A DNA stretch of 64,000 nt from Acuticoccus mangrovi (GTDB lineage: Bacteria > Pseudomonadota > Alphaproteobacteria > Rhizobiales > Amorphaceae), in the NCBI RefSeq assembly GCF_016411865.1, contig NZ_JAEKJA010000001.1, forward strand, positions 372,001-436,000, read 5' to 3'. The translations under genes and the position numbers were made by a program. The notes below the pieces were generated by a model. It was not told the origin of the DNA and searched no databases. It saw nothing but the letters and a program-made list of their open reading frames with translations. Shown one piece after another: positions 1 to 9,531 of this stretch (its first letter is position 1; each line of letters starts with the position of its first letter).

Positions 1-72
1 GAGCTTCTTCGGCTCGTTCACGGCAACACCGAGCGGACCCGCCTCGGTTCCCGCAATCAAGGTCGCCCGGCC

Positions 73-1293
73 TCACACAGGAGGGGCTTCGTCCGGTCTG
101 TATCGCTCCGTGACGCCCGGCGTAAACGACGGTGCCAAGGAGACATAGCGCTTGCCAAATCGGCTCTCACCGATTTCGGATGTGGCTTTGACCGACGACT
201 GAAACCGAGCCCAGGTGCGAACTTGGCGGTGAATCTCGAACGTCGGATGGCAGAGATGCCCGGTATCGACGAGGTCGTGATACTGCGCGAACTTGGAGTG
301 GGCCCAGAAATCCTCGTTAAGTTCTGGATCGGGGTTTTTCCCATCACAACCGAGAAGGTAAATCGTGTCGTGAAACGTCGCGGCGACGGGTAACATCATG
401 ATGTTCAGCACGCTATCCAATCCGGGAAGCCACCACTCCTGATCGAGTGCGAAGTTCGGCAGTGCCGGCCCTTGATTGCATAGGATTATTTGGTCACGTA
501 ATTTAGGGTATTGTAAAGCTAGTAAGATTCCGAAAGGAGCTGTTGTCAGAAAATACGCCTCGCTCGATCTCATATAACTGAACAGATCATTGCGAAAACG
601 CTCTGCATAACTCGATACACCAAAATGACTGACCACATCGCCGGCCGAAACTAAGTCGGGATTGATATGACCGAGAAGCTCTTGGCTCTGAACAGTGGAG
701 TTGCAGACGTGAGTAAAGCAGCTTGAGAAATCAAAATTAAAGGCAGTATCGATCGACGGGCCTGTTCCGAAGACGCACGCTGACTTATAGTTTTTCTCAC
801 TTACTTGTTTTCCGAATTCGCGAAAGCGACGTCGACCCTTGTGCAATTCCGCGTTACGCTGATCTGCCGAATGCAAGGTCCACATCAGGCGGCAGTAATT
901 TCCGTACTCTGCGGTGTCGACATCATCCGTGGTTACGTTCACCACGGGGATCTTAGCGTTGCGAAAAATCTCGAGCGCCGAATCGGGGACCCGTGTCCAC
1001 ACCAGGACGAGTTTGGCTCTGCTGAGCGCTTCGGCATAGGCATTCCCAGCGCTCACCAATCGAATGTGAGGAACCGGTTGGCGAGACGCACACATATGGT
1101 CCGGCCGTCGCGCCATGCTGATGTCATTCGATGTCCCAAAAATGACATCGTCCAAGACACCAGGCGTATAGGGAAGATACCAACACGCGCGATGGTAGTG
1201 ATTGTTCAGGTCTTCCTGTGTGGAGAACGGCGGATAGTACACGACCGAGTGCTGGGTGACGTGGACGGGGTCCATTGCCGATACTTGCGTCAT
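73..1293 (-). CDS. DUF115/GT42-like glycan biosynthesis protein
   Basis: 406 residues, cytoplasmic, no signal peptide. Around residue 172 a 'VFGTGPSID' loop resembles the nucleotide-binding G-x-GPS loop of DUF115 (MptE-like) and GT42-type sialyltransferase-like proteins. A later 'YLLGCDGK' strand followed by an acidic, aromatic stretch also fits that fold. The family is usually tied to flagellin or surface-glycan modification. It starts 15 bases after the stop of the large glycosyltransferase gene on the same strand, so the two are probably co-transcribed. The middle of the gene is AT-rich compared with the rest of the window, suggesting transfer. The exact substrate cannot be read from the sequence. 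Confidence 0.6.
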   Translation of the reverse strand: MTQVSAMDPVHVTQHSVVYYPPFSTQEDLNNHYHRACWYLPYTPGVLDDVIFGTSNDISMARRPDHMCASRQPVPHIRLVSAGNAYAEALSRAKLVLVWTRVPDSALEIFRNAKIPVVNVTTDDVDTAEYGNYCRLMWTLHSADQRNAELHKGRRRFREFGKQVSEKNYKSACVFGTGPSIDTAFNFDFSSCFTHVCNSTVQSQELLGHINPDLVSAGDVVSHFGVSSYAERFRNDLFSYMRSSEAYFLTTAPFGILLALQYPKLRDQIILCNQGPALPNFALDQEWWLPGLDSVLNIMMLPVAATFHDTIYLLGCDGKNPDPELNEDFWAHSKFAQYHDLVDTGHLCHPTFEIHRQVRTWARFQSSVKATSEIGESRFGKRYVSLAPSFTPGVTERYRPDEAPPV

Positions 1294-1308
1294 ATTCGGC
1301 AGAAATTC

Positions 1309-4300
1309 CTACTTGCTGGGATTGCGTTTGACGATCGCGGCGAGACACGCCAGCGACAGGGCTGGACCCTCCGGTTCCTCCTTGGGAGGCACGCGCACAG
1401 GGGCCACCAACTTGACGGTTCGCTGGGGAGGGCCCGGTTGAAGAACGGCCCCAAAGCTCAGCACATGCGGAGCGTCGACACGAATCCCGAATTGATATGG
1501 CCGGGCTTGGCCATCGAAATACACTCTGAGACCAGGTAGAACAGTGGGATTTGCCACGTCGGCGATCAAAATCTGAACGTGAACAGAGGCGGCATCTCCA
1601 CATATGACTTCGAAAGACGCAGATTCGTCAGAGCCCATCCAACGAAACTCTGCAAATTCCTTCTCGGACGCCTGCTCCGGGGGATACCAACCCTCGCCTT
1701 CGAAGGCGGAGTCAAACACCACGAGATCGAGATGCTCGTCGCCGGAAACGTCCAATGCACTGCTGCGCCATGTCCGAGCGTGATCGGAGCGACGCTGCAC
1801 GATGAGCTGACTGGCCAACGGGCGCCATTCTTCGCCAGTTTGAAATTCGAGCGAGAGCGCCGCAGGGTCGAACTCGTTGAGTTCGGTTGGGTTCAACGAA
1901 CTGATGGTGGACTTCAGAAGCGTGCTCTCGATGGCGATGTCCGCTCGGTCGCCGGATAGCGGCGCTCTTTGGAGGCTTTTCAGCGCCTTGTCGAAGGCGC
2001 CATCGGCAGCGAGGACCCGCGCCTGCAAAATGTAGGCGGTCTTTTCGAAAGGAAACAGTTGAGCCAGCTGCCGTGCGCGCGCGACCACCTTCGAAGGACG
2101 CCTGAGACGAATGCCCAGTTCCACCGTTCGAAAGAGCGGCCAGCCGCGTTCCGGCGCGATGCGCGCGACGCGAACGATGTAGGAAAAGGCCACCTCGAGC
2201 TGATCGGATGCGAGCGCCTGCCAGTATGCCGACATCGCCGACTGGAGGCTTTGCCGACCGGCAAAGCCTCCCTCCTCGAATACTTTTCGGTCCTCTCGCT
2301 CCTGAAGATCGAAAATGTCCAAGAGGTCGATCGGCGCAAATGCGGTCCGATTCGCCGACTTCGACAGACCGAGGTTGGCATCCAACTCCTTGTAGCAATT
2401 CGAGGCGATCAGCGGGACGGCGTCGCCCAGGGCGGAGTCGTGCGTTTGTAGCCAGTACTGACGATCACGCAAAGCCAAACACTGCGCGACGGCGCGTGCC
2501 CGCTCTTCGACACTTGCCTGCGCGCTGATCGCGACCAGCGGTAGCCCAAGCGCCTTGAAATGATCTCTGAGTTGGATGGAATCGATGTCTTCGGAACAAA
2601 AATCGACGATGACGGAACACGTCGACAAACGAGTCCACGCTTCGAATTCTGTTTTGGCCATCGTTACTTTTAGGCCATACGGAATTTTTATCGTGGGATC
2701 CTCAGCGAGGCCACCCGCCAAACAAAATTCTAAATCATCACCGACACCACGCAATGCTTCCGCATACTGCCAGATATAACTGTACAGGGACGAATGCCTG
2801 ACTTCGGATCCGGCGAGAATTCCTATACGATTCCAATTCCGATTGGCGGCATTGACGTTTGCCATCACCCCATATCGGTAATAGTCGGGAGGAACTTGGA
2901 TCGTTGTGGCCAATGTCGGCGAGATGACCTCACACTCAATCCCTGCACCGGTCAGGCCCCTGCTCGGTGCCCGGAATTGAAAGACGTCGACACTGTCCTC
3001 GCTCAAGTGCTCTCGGACGGATTCGGCATTCCAGGTCTGATCGATAAAGACGTGATTATAACTATATAGACGAAGTGCGTTGAGGATCGGTTCGCTTGGA
3101 ATAGTCTGATCTTCAGAAGCAGTAAGAGTCAGGAGACGAACGCTCGTCGGCATCCATCGTGAATTGCCGACATGGGCTTCGGTGCTAATAATATCAACGC
3201 CGATCCCGAGGCTGCAGACATGATGGATGGCAGCGATGATCGCGATCTCGCAGATGCTGGTCGGTCGCGACGCATCAAAGCCAATGAGGAACAGGATTCG
3301 CGATCCGAGCGCTCGTCCGGCCAAATTGACGCCGGTGCTGTGCTGGTTTGGATCGGCCTTCAGCGAGGTTCGCTGAGAGTGGTCCAGCTCGTAGTCGAAG
3401 GCGCTCGCGATGGCGCGCCGAACTTCGGCCATGTCGCCAAACCCCGCCCATCGACTGGGGCGAGCGTGCAGCCTGTCGAGGATCTGTGCGAGGCGGCGTG
3501 CGTACGCGGTGAAGCTGGCCGCGTCGGCAATTCTCATGGCCGGCTCTGGCAAGCTGTCGGCAGGCGCCCCTATGGCTTGCTCCGCAAGCGCCATATCGAG
3601 CGCCGGCCCCAATGGTTCTCTACCGTCCGGCGAGACCAGCTTGTACCAGTCGTCGCCGGTCTCCCGCAGCACGGCCAGATCATAGGCGACCACCGCGGTG
3701 CCGCAGGCGGCAGCCTCAATCGGCGGATAGCCGTAGCCTTCGAAGCGAGACGGGAAAACCAACGCCGCGGCGCGGCAGTATTGGGCAAACTTCTCGCGGT
3801 CGGAAACGGTGGTCAGATATTCGACGTTGGCTCCAACGCCCGCGGCCTTGCCTTCGAGCTCGGCCTTCATCTCGTCGCTCAGCGGATCGCCGCCGAGCAA
3901 TACCGCAAGAGTGTAACCCTCAAGGGCCGGCGTGATGAGTTTGAGGACCGGATCGAGTGACTTGTGCTCGCCATACTTGGCACGGGCGGACAGCAGAAGG
4001 ATTCGCTTTTCCTTGATCAGGTCGTGACGGACCCGCTCGAGGGCCAGGCTGTTGATCGCCGCCCACGCGTAGTCGTGGCTGATCTCAGGATGCGAGGGAT
4101 ACCAGTCGCGGGCATAGTGGAGGCCCGTTTGTGTCGTGGACAGCACCAAGGAGCAAAGCTCCGCCGTGCTTCGCCAATGACGCCACAGTTCAGGATCGCG
4201 ATTGACCGGTGAGAGAGAATTGAACCAGTTCGGACTTTCGAAGTTGACCAGGACCGTATGAGCGTCGCGTGTGGCGGCAAAGCTCAGGGCCAAGCGATAC

Positions 4301-5892
4301 ATCCGATCATCGCGGTCCATGCCGGGAACAATGAAGACGGTGTCCCCATGCATGTCGGGGAGGTCGGAACGGAAATCCCGGGTCAACCAGATCTGAACGC
4401 GCCGATGGCTCGTGTACTCGAAAAAGTCACGCCAGAAGATCGGGACGTGGTTGGTGACGAGCACCACCTCGTCACCATTGGCCGCCATGGCCTCGCACAG
4501 AGTGAGTGCATGGTAGCGGCCGCCCGAATATCCCTTTGGCGGCATTTTCGAAAAGACGAAACGGCGCCGCATGGCCGCCAATTCGGAACCGTGACGCGGT
4601 GCGCCAAACGTGTCCGGACGGAAAGCCGCCGACAGGCGAGCGACAATGGAAGCGACGTCCGCTGCGCGTGTCGGATTCGGCGCGCCAAAGATCTCGACGC
4701 TGGCTCCAGGCTCGACGGGGGTTGGCTCGGCCTCCGTCGTGGGCAGTTCCTGCCGCAGGAAGCGGTTGAGCTCCGAGCGTGACGTCAGCGTGCGGAACCG
4801 CTGGTCCTCGAAAAGAGACAGCAGCGGCTCAGAAAACATCGACGGATTGAAATGGATAACTGGGGTGTTGGCCGTCAGCGCAAGTCCGATCGCCCGGGAC
4901 GCTGGAGTAATGACCAAGCTTGCCGACTGCAACGCCTCCAAGTAGGCATCCGGTTCGAGAGAGGTGACTTCGACCCCTGCCGTCTCCGCCGGGAATGTGT
5001 AGTGCGGTGGGACGATCAGTCGAAACTGTCGGTTACCGAGACAGCGCATGACCTCGGCCAGCCAGTGCTCGAGATGCTCGGTGCTGCGTCGGGAGGGGTC
5101 GATCTCGGAGAAGTCGAGATGGACGACGATGCCGTGCCGCTGCTCCGGGTCATCGACCGGGACGTCGCCACCAAGCACGGCAAAGCGCTTCGGCGTATGC
5201 TCCGACAGCGATGCTGGACCGTTATAGAGGACGAGGTGACACTCATCCAGGCGGTTGCGCATGAACTCCGCTGCAACCAAAGGACTTGACGAGTCCCGTC
5301 GGAAGGGGGTCGACGATCCCGACACAAGTCCAACCAAAGGGCGGTTGACGCTGGCGGCAAACTCGCGCGCCATCTCATAGCCCGGGTCAAACGAAATACA
5401 CGCAATGACAGCCGACGCAGGGCGTGTATATTTCTTTTGAGCGAACGTCGCGAGGTTGAATAGATTTCTAGGCTTTAAACTTGAGCATAGTGACCTAAAT
5501 TCTTTGGGTGCGACAATTTCAAAATTTGGAGTCGCTGCAATTAAAGGTTTGAGTTCATAGTAGTCGTATATATTTCCAATGAAAAATATAGGATAATATT
5601 CGCCCCCGTCGCTGAGTTCTTCAGTCGAAAGTGCCGTATACGCCTGCACGGAAAAGAAATAAGACTCCAGCTTGGCGCTGATCGTCTCAACCGCTGTGTT
5701 GTCACAAGCAATGCAAGTGGGCACTCCGTCATTCAAAACGGAGGTCGTCACCAGCACCTGGCTTTTCAAGTGTTCTTTGTCGTGAGCAGTCATGTCAGAA
5801 GGGGAGGCGACTATCGTCTCTTCGAAGTCGTCTACTTGTGTTTCTTGTGGAATGTCCGAGTCTCGCACACTTTGCTTATTGAGTGTGTTCAA
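1309..5892 (-). CDS. Large multidomain glycosyltransferase (central GT4 domain)
   Basis: 1527 residues. The start is TTG at 5892, chosen because a GGGGGAG ribosome site lies 5 bases upstream; the first in-frame ATG is 33 codons further in. Residues about 30-410 look like a degenerate GT-B glycosyltransferase. Residues about 440-860 are a recognisable family 4 domain with 'FPSRFEGYGYPPIEAAACGT', the E-x7-E donor-sugar motif. Residues about 890-1210 look like a third GT-B-like unit. Residues about 1240-1400 resemble TPR helices, and the last 120 residues are beta-rich, perhaps carbohydrate-binding. Such fused enzymes build LPS O-chains, capsules or glycosylated surface layers. The N-terminal coding region is strikingly AT-rich, so the protein may be a mosaic. 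The sugar specificity is unknown. Confidence 0.75.
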   Translation of the reverse strand: MNTLNKQSVRDSDIPQETQVDDFEETIVASPSDMTAHDKEHLKSQVLVTTSVLNDGVPTCIACDNTAVETISAKLESYFFSVQAYTALSTEELSDGGEYYPIFFIGNIYDYYELKPLIAATPNFEIVAPKEFRSLCSSLKPRNLFNLATFAQKKYTRPASAVIACISFDPGYEMAREFAASVNRPLVGLVSGSSTPFRRDSSSPLVAAEFMRNRLDECHLVLYNGPASLSEHTPKRFAVLGGDVPVDDPEQRHGIVVHLDFSEIDPSRRSTEHLEHWLAEVMRCLGNRQFRLIVPPHYTFPAETAGVEVTSLEPDAYLEALQSASLVITPASRAIGLALTANTPVIHFNPSMFSEPLLSLFEDQRFRTLTSRSELNRFLRQELPTTEAEPTPVEPGASVEIFGAPNPTRAADVASIVARLSAAFRPDTFGAPRHGSELAAMRRRFVFSKMPPKGYSGGRYHALTLCEAMAANGDEVVLVTNHVPIFWRDFFEYTSHRRVQIWLTRDFRSDLPDMHGDTVFIVPGMDRDDRMYRLALSFAATRDAHTVLVNFESPNWFNSLSPVNRDPELWRHWRSTAELCSLVLSTTQTGLHYARDWYPSHPEISHDYAWAAINSLALERVRHDLIKEKRILLLSARAKYGEHKSLDPVLKLITPALEGYTLAVLLGGDPLSDEMKAELEGKAAGVGANVEYLTTVSDREKFAQYCRAAALVFPSRFEGYGYPPIEAAACGTAVVAYDLAVLRETGDDWYKLVSPDGREPLGPALDMALAEQAIGAPADSLPEPAMRIADAASFTAYARRLAQILDRLHARPSRWAGFGDMAEVRRAIASAFDYELDHSQRTSLKADPNQHSTGVNLAGRALGSRILFLIGFDASRPTSICEIAIIAAIHHVCSLGIGVDIISTEAHVGNSRWMPTSVRLLTLTASEDQTIPSEPILNALRLYSYNHVFIDQTWNAESVREHLSEDSVDVFQFRAPSRGLTGAGIECEVISPTLATTIQVPPDYYRYGVMANVNAANRNWNRIGILAGSEVRHSSLYSYIWQYAEALRGVGDDLEFCLAGGLAEDPTIKIPYGLKVTMAKTEFEAWTRLSTCSVIVDFCSEDIDSIQLRDHFKALGLPLVAISAQASVEERARAVAQCLALRDRQYWLQTHDSALGDAVPLIASNCYKELDANLGLSKSANRTAFAPIDLLDIFDLQEREDRKVFEEGGFAGRQSLQSAMSAYWQALASDQLEVAFSYIVRVARIAPERGWPLFRTVELGIRLRRPSKVVARARQLAQLFPFEKTAYILQARVLAADGAFDKALKSLQRAPLSGDRADIAIESTLLKSTISSLNPTELNEFDPAALSLEFQTGEEWRPLASQLIVQRRSDHARTWRSSALDVSGDEHLDLVVFDSAFEGEGWYPPEQASEKEFAEFRWMGSDESASFEVICGDAASVHVQILIADVANPTVLPGLRVYFDGQARPYQFGIRVDAPHVLSFGAVLQPGPPQRTVKLVAPVRVPPKEEPEGPALSLACLAAIVKRNPSK

Positions 5893-7436
5893 TCGTACTC
5901 CCCCTAGATTGGCCGAGTTCTAGCTGCTGATTGTGGCTGGTCCAACAGCATTTGAAAAGGGCGGACTCGGAGGGTTTCATGCACGATGCGTGCCGAGAAA
6001 TGGATACGCCTCCCTTCGAGTGCAGAGCGCCAACAGAAGCAGGAAGAAATGTGCGAACACCACCGAACATGACCGAATAGACGGGGACAGACTCGGCGAG
6101 CGTGGTTGGTCGGTCCAGTGATCGGACGTGACGCGAGATCATGGAAAGACATGGCATCGTGGTGTCGCCATTGCGTCGTTCGTCGCCAATAGTGAGATGG
6201 GATGGGTCAAGTTTCGATCCGTTCCCAATAGAGACAGTGACGTCCGTCAAGCACAGGAGCGCCCACAGATCGCCTGAGGCCAACATCACGCGGCTTGGCT
6301 GCGGTGCTGCGAATGAGACCGATCTCCTCTGTGTCGACTTCTGGTGCGTCGATTTCTGGTTAGGCGGTGATCATCGGGTCGCAGCGTGAGAGCTGCGGTT
6401 GCTGGTCCGCTCAAGCGCGACGATGGCGAGCAAACGGGTGATCGGCACCTCGCCCGAGGGAACCCGTGCAACATCTGCTCGGGGATTGGTCTCCTTGTAT
6501 AGGACTCCGATCGGCGCGATGTCGAGGGACTCGGCGCGATGCTGACCTTTACAAACATATAGGACATTATGCCTGCCGCCGTCCAACGGAACCGCGAGTG
6601 CCGAAGGGGTCTCGGCCGGATCATCGAAGGCACGGTCGCCCGCCGGCTCGGAAGCGGCGCAACAGCTCCCCACGGCATGCGCGACTTGCTGTTATGGGCG
6701 CGCATCTGCGGCGTGCGCTCAGGATCGCAGCTCTCGACCATCCGCCTTGTCTGCGCTGCGAGGTTGCGACGACCACGGTCGAATCCGTGCGCCAGCCCTG
6801 TGCTCGCTCGCGTTCCGGAAGTCGAGCTGCTGACGGTCAGAGCGTCGAAGCGCGGAGGGGCGGGGTGGCGAAACGTGCCCCTATGGCCGTCGTCGATGAT
6901 GCAGAACTTGAGCATGGCCCGCTTCATCCTGTCCCACAATCTGGGTCCGTGGTGCTGCAGGGCAGGGGCATGCTGCAGCGCAGCTTCGACTGGCCCGTTG
7001 CCTAGCAGGGAGGTCTGTTCCTGGCAACCGGCGCGGACCTCGACAATGGGGATTCGCAGGCGCGTCGGGACCCAATTCGACATTCGGCGGAGCGCGGTCG
7101 TTCTTCGGATCCTCTCGAACGGAGCACCCAGCGCTTGCCGTGCAATTTCAGCGAATCCGACCCTGAGCCATGGAGCGCGACCCGGGAATTCGGCGCTGCC
7201 GAGTGGACGTCCGAGTTGCGAGCAAGCGAACAGAAATTAGCCAGTTTCGACATAGCGCTTGCGGCTGAGGAGATCTTGCTGCGAGTGCGAGATCCACAGT
7301 GATTGCGGCCCCTTGCGTGGCAATCGACCGCTGCCTATTGTAGCACGCGGGCCGACCCCTCGTATGCCCGAGCCGGCCGCAGAAGATGGTTCACTTGGCC
7401 CAGAGACCCGGGGCATCAGTTTGCAGGAGACGACAA
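5893..7436. other. 1.5-kb stretch with no supportable gene
   Basis: Open frames of 60-265 codons exist on both strands, but none shows family motifs, a good ribosome site or the codon bias of the neighbours. One minus-strand frame near 6371-6673 reads somewhat protein-like and could be a decayed fragment. The stretch presumably holds the promoter of the large glycosyltransferase gene (near 5900-6000, minus strand) and may hold remnants of lost genes. I see no tRNA, insertion-sequence ends or clear terminal repeats. Confidence 0.5.
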
Positions 7437-7640
7437 TTGTCCGAAGAAACCGAGACCATTGAGAAGACCGCGCCTGATCGGGCGCTTGTCAAGCGCGTCG
7501 CCCGGACCCTCTCGGGGCTCGATATGAAGAGCTGGCAGGCGCTGAGCAAAGACGAGCGGAAGCCTCATCTTGGCAAGGCCAAGAAGGTTCTGAACACGAT
7601 CGACCGCTTTTCGAAGAGCGGCGCCACCAGCGAAGAGTGA
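7437..7640 (+). CDS. Small conserved-looking cytoplasmic protein, unknown function
   Basis: 67 residues, starting at TTG 7437 with an AGGAGA ribosome site 6 bases upstream. A longer reading from the ATG at 7386 has no such site. The product is charged and probably helical: residues about 12-55 form an amphipathic stretch rich in Lys, Arg and Asp, including 'MKSWQALSKDERKPHLGKAK'. No membrane segment, Cys pair or known motif is visible. It is followed 4 bases later by a very stable hairpin, as expected for a single-gene transcript. I do not recognise the family. Confidence 0.45.
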   Translation: MSEETETIEKTAPDRALVKRVARTLSGLDMKSWQALSKDERKPHLGKAKKVLNTIDRFSKSGATSEE

Positions 7641-7644
7641 CGTT

Positions 7645-7692
7645 GGTGCCACCGGCCCCGAGAGTACGTGTGCTCGGGGCCGGCTGGCCACC
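7645..7692 (+). terminator. Strong inverted repeat after the small gene
   Basis: A perfect 11-bp stem (CCGGCCCCGAG at 7652-7662 with CTCGGGGCCGG at 7673-7683) encloses a 10-base loop. With two single-base bulges the pairing extends to GGTGCCA/TGGCCACC outside it. No T-run follows, so it may be a hairpin-only terminator or an mRNA 3' stabiliser. Confidence 0.55.
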
Positions 7693-7794
7693 ACAGCCGG
7701 CGGAAGAACGTGCCCCGGAAGATCAGGCCGGGCTGTCCCTCTCATAGAGGAGCGTCCGGTAGAGCCATCCGAAAATATTTGAGGGGCATGCGAG

Positions 7795-8421
7795 ATGCCG
7801 TATCCGTTTCATTCCAAAAAGATCGTCGTGTTCACCTCGCGCAAGGTCGCCTCGGCTTCGATCCGCCGTCTGGTCTACAAGATCGAAGCTCCGGACACCG
7901 ATTTTCGGACATGGCGCCACGAAGGCCCGGGCGCGACGATGTCGTCCAGCAAGTTCAAGGACGTTTGGGACGGGTACCGCAAGATCGCGATTGTTCGCGA
8001 GCCGGTCGCCCGCCTGGTCTCGTGCTACAAGCATCGGGTGGCGGAGAACGAACTGCTGTGGGTGACGAGCGGCCCGGACGCTGAAAAGGGCCGTGAGAAC
8101 ATCATTGCCGCCGGCCTGTCCCCGTCACCCACTCTGCTCGAATTCCTGCGCGACATTGATCGCTATGCCGCCCTCAGCCCCAATCTTGCCGGGCATCTGC
8201 TGCCGCAGCAATATTTCCTAGGGCCGGATCTGTCCTACTACTCGGACGTCATCCGGATGGAGGAGCTGCACAAGCTCGGCGACGTGCTCGGCAAAAAGGT
8301 GCCCCACCTGCACAAGACGAACTCGGAGAAAAAGCTCGATTCGGAGATTGTCGACCTGTGCGATAAGATCGCCGCGGACGATATCCAGTATCTGGCGGAG
8401 TACTACCGACAGGACGCCTGA
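7795..8421 (+). CDS. Sulfotransferase family protein (Sulfotransfer_2 type)
   Basis: 208 residues. Such enzymes transfer sulfate from PAPS to a hydroxyl of a glycan or other acceptor. Near the N-terminus, 'FTSRKVASASIR' fits the 5'-phosphosulfate loop. 'IVREPVARLVSCYKHRV' around residue 63 fits the 3'-phosphate site with its conserved Arg and Ser. The length suits a soluble bacterial enzyme and no signal peptide is present. GAGGGG lies 8-9 bases before the ATG. The gene stands alone on the plus strand beside two Stf0-type sulfotransferases and glycan genes, which suggests a sulfated surface polysaccharide or glycolipid. The acceptor is unknown. Confidence 0.7.
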   Translation: MPYPFHSKKIVVFTSRKVASASIRRLVYKIEAPDTDFRTWRHEGPGATMSSSKFKDVWDGYRKIAIVREPVARLVSCYKHRVAENELLWVTSGPDAEKGRENIIAAGLSPSPTLLEFLRDIDRYAALSPNLAGHLLPQQYFLGPDLSYYSDVIRMEELHKLGDVLGKKVPHLHKTNSEKKLDSEIVDLCDKIAADDIQYLAEYYRQDA

Positions 8422-8429
8422 AGGCGTCC
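8412..8429 (+). terminator. Short hairpin overlapping the sulfotransferase stop
   Basis: A perfect 7-bp stem, GGACGCC (8412-8418) with GGCGTCC (8423-8429), closes on a TGAA loop that contains the stop codon. It lies at the end of two convergent genes. A weak AAAATTT follows. It could terminate transcription in either direction. Confidence 0.4.
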
Positions 8430-8469
8430 GCGACAAAATTTCAGTCTGGATGGACCGAAGGGGAGGGCG

Positions 8470-9306
8470 CTAGCTGCGCAGCCGTCGCGCAATGCCTTCC
8501 ATCTCGTCGCGCGTCGGCTTGGCGACCCGACTCCAGCTCTTGCCGGTGGCGATCACCCGCGCCGGCACGCCGACCGCCACGGAGGCCTCGCCCACATCCG
8601 CGGTGACGATGGCGCCGGCGCCGATGATCGACCCGCGGCCGACCGTCACTCCCTTGAGTACGGTCGAGTTGATGCCCAGCCAGACATGCTCGCCGATGAC
8701 GATGGAATCCGAGGATTTCTGGATTTCGAACGTGTCGATGTCGAACACCGAATGGTTGTCGGTCGTGCGCACCATGATGCCCTGCGAGAACATGCAGTCC
8801 TCGCCGATCTCGATCCGCGTGTCGTTGCCGTTCACGACGAACTCGGCGCCGACGCAGCTGGTTCCGCGCCCCCAGTCCAGCAGACTGTTCTTGCCTTTCA
8901 GCACGGCCTTGAAGCGGAGTGCGTGCTTGTCCATCGGTGGGGTCGGATCTCCGCCGAAGACAAACCGGCCGTTCGTGCCGGAAAAGATGATCTGACCGCG
9001 CACGGTCCCGCTGCCGTTGATCTCCAGTCGATGCGGTCCCGGCGCCGTCACCCGAACCGTGCAGAGGCTGAAGTCGGCTTTTACGCCAGGGGCGACGACG
9101 ACCTCGAGGTCGTCGGCATGGTCGCCGACAAGCTCCATCGGCACCTCAGCACTGCGTGTCACGACCAAATTGATCTCCCCCGATGCCTTGTTCCGTGCCT
9201 GACGGCTTTGCTTTTCAAATCGTCCCGCGGTGCGCCGCTCGGGTCCGGAGGCCGGCGAGGGCCGCCACCGCGGCTCCACCGCTGCGGTCAGACCTATGTC
9301 ATCCAC
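8470..9306 (-). CDS. Left-handed beta-helix acyltransferase
   Basis: 278 residues. Residues about 130-260 contain hexapeptide-repeat sequence (for example 'IVIGEHVWLGINSTVLKGVTVG' spread over several turns) and end in 'VAVGVPARVIATG', the hallmark C-terminus of O-acetyltransferases of the WbbJ/CysE fold. The first 120 residues are beta-rich and less conserved. Such enzymes acetylate sugars or serine-like hydroxyls using acetyl-CoA; among glycan genes, acetylation of a surface saccharide is the likely role. GGAG lies 9 bases before the ATG. The gene is convergent with the upstream sulfotransferase and followed by a Stf0 sulfotransferase on its own strand. Confidence 0.7.
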   Translation of the reverse strand: MDDIGLTAAVEPRWRPSPASGPERRTAGRFEKQSRQARNKASGEINLVVTRSAEVPMELVGDHADDLEVVVAPGVKADFSLCTVRVTAPGPHRLEINGSGTVRGQIIFSGTNGRFVFGGDPTPPMDKHALRFKAVLKGKNSLLDWGRGTSCVGAEFVVNGNDTRIEIGEDCMFSQGIMVRTTDNHSVFDIDTFEIQKSSDSIVIGEHVWLGINSTVLKGVTVGRGSIIGAGAIVTADVGEASVAVGVPARVIATGKSWSRVAKPTRDEMEGIARRLRS

Positions 9307-9531
9307 CGCGTCTCCGTCGATGGTGACGCCGCCCTCAGCAGTCCAGATTTGGCGAGTATTCCGGTTGGTTGCGGCGGGCGGACCGCTCGCCGCTGTCGGC
9401 GACCCCGTTCCTACGGCCCGACCGGAGCATACGTCTGCCAGACTCTCGACCGGGATTCTCCTGTCGCTATTGCCGTCGACTCCTATCGGAGAGATCGCGG
9501 GTCCGCCAGCCTGTTGTTGGGCCGCCTCAGA

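Noticed and set aside
6286-7083. 265-codon minus-strand frame in the sparse region
   Set aside because: No motif, Arg/Ser/Pro-rich composition typical of a non-coding frame, and no good start site.
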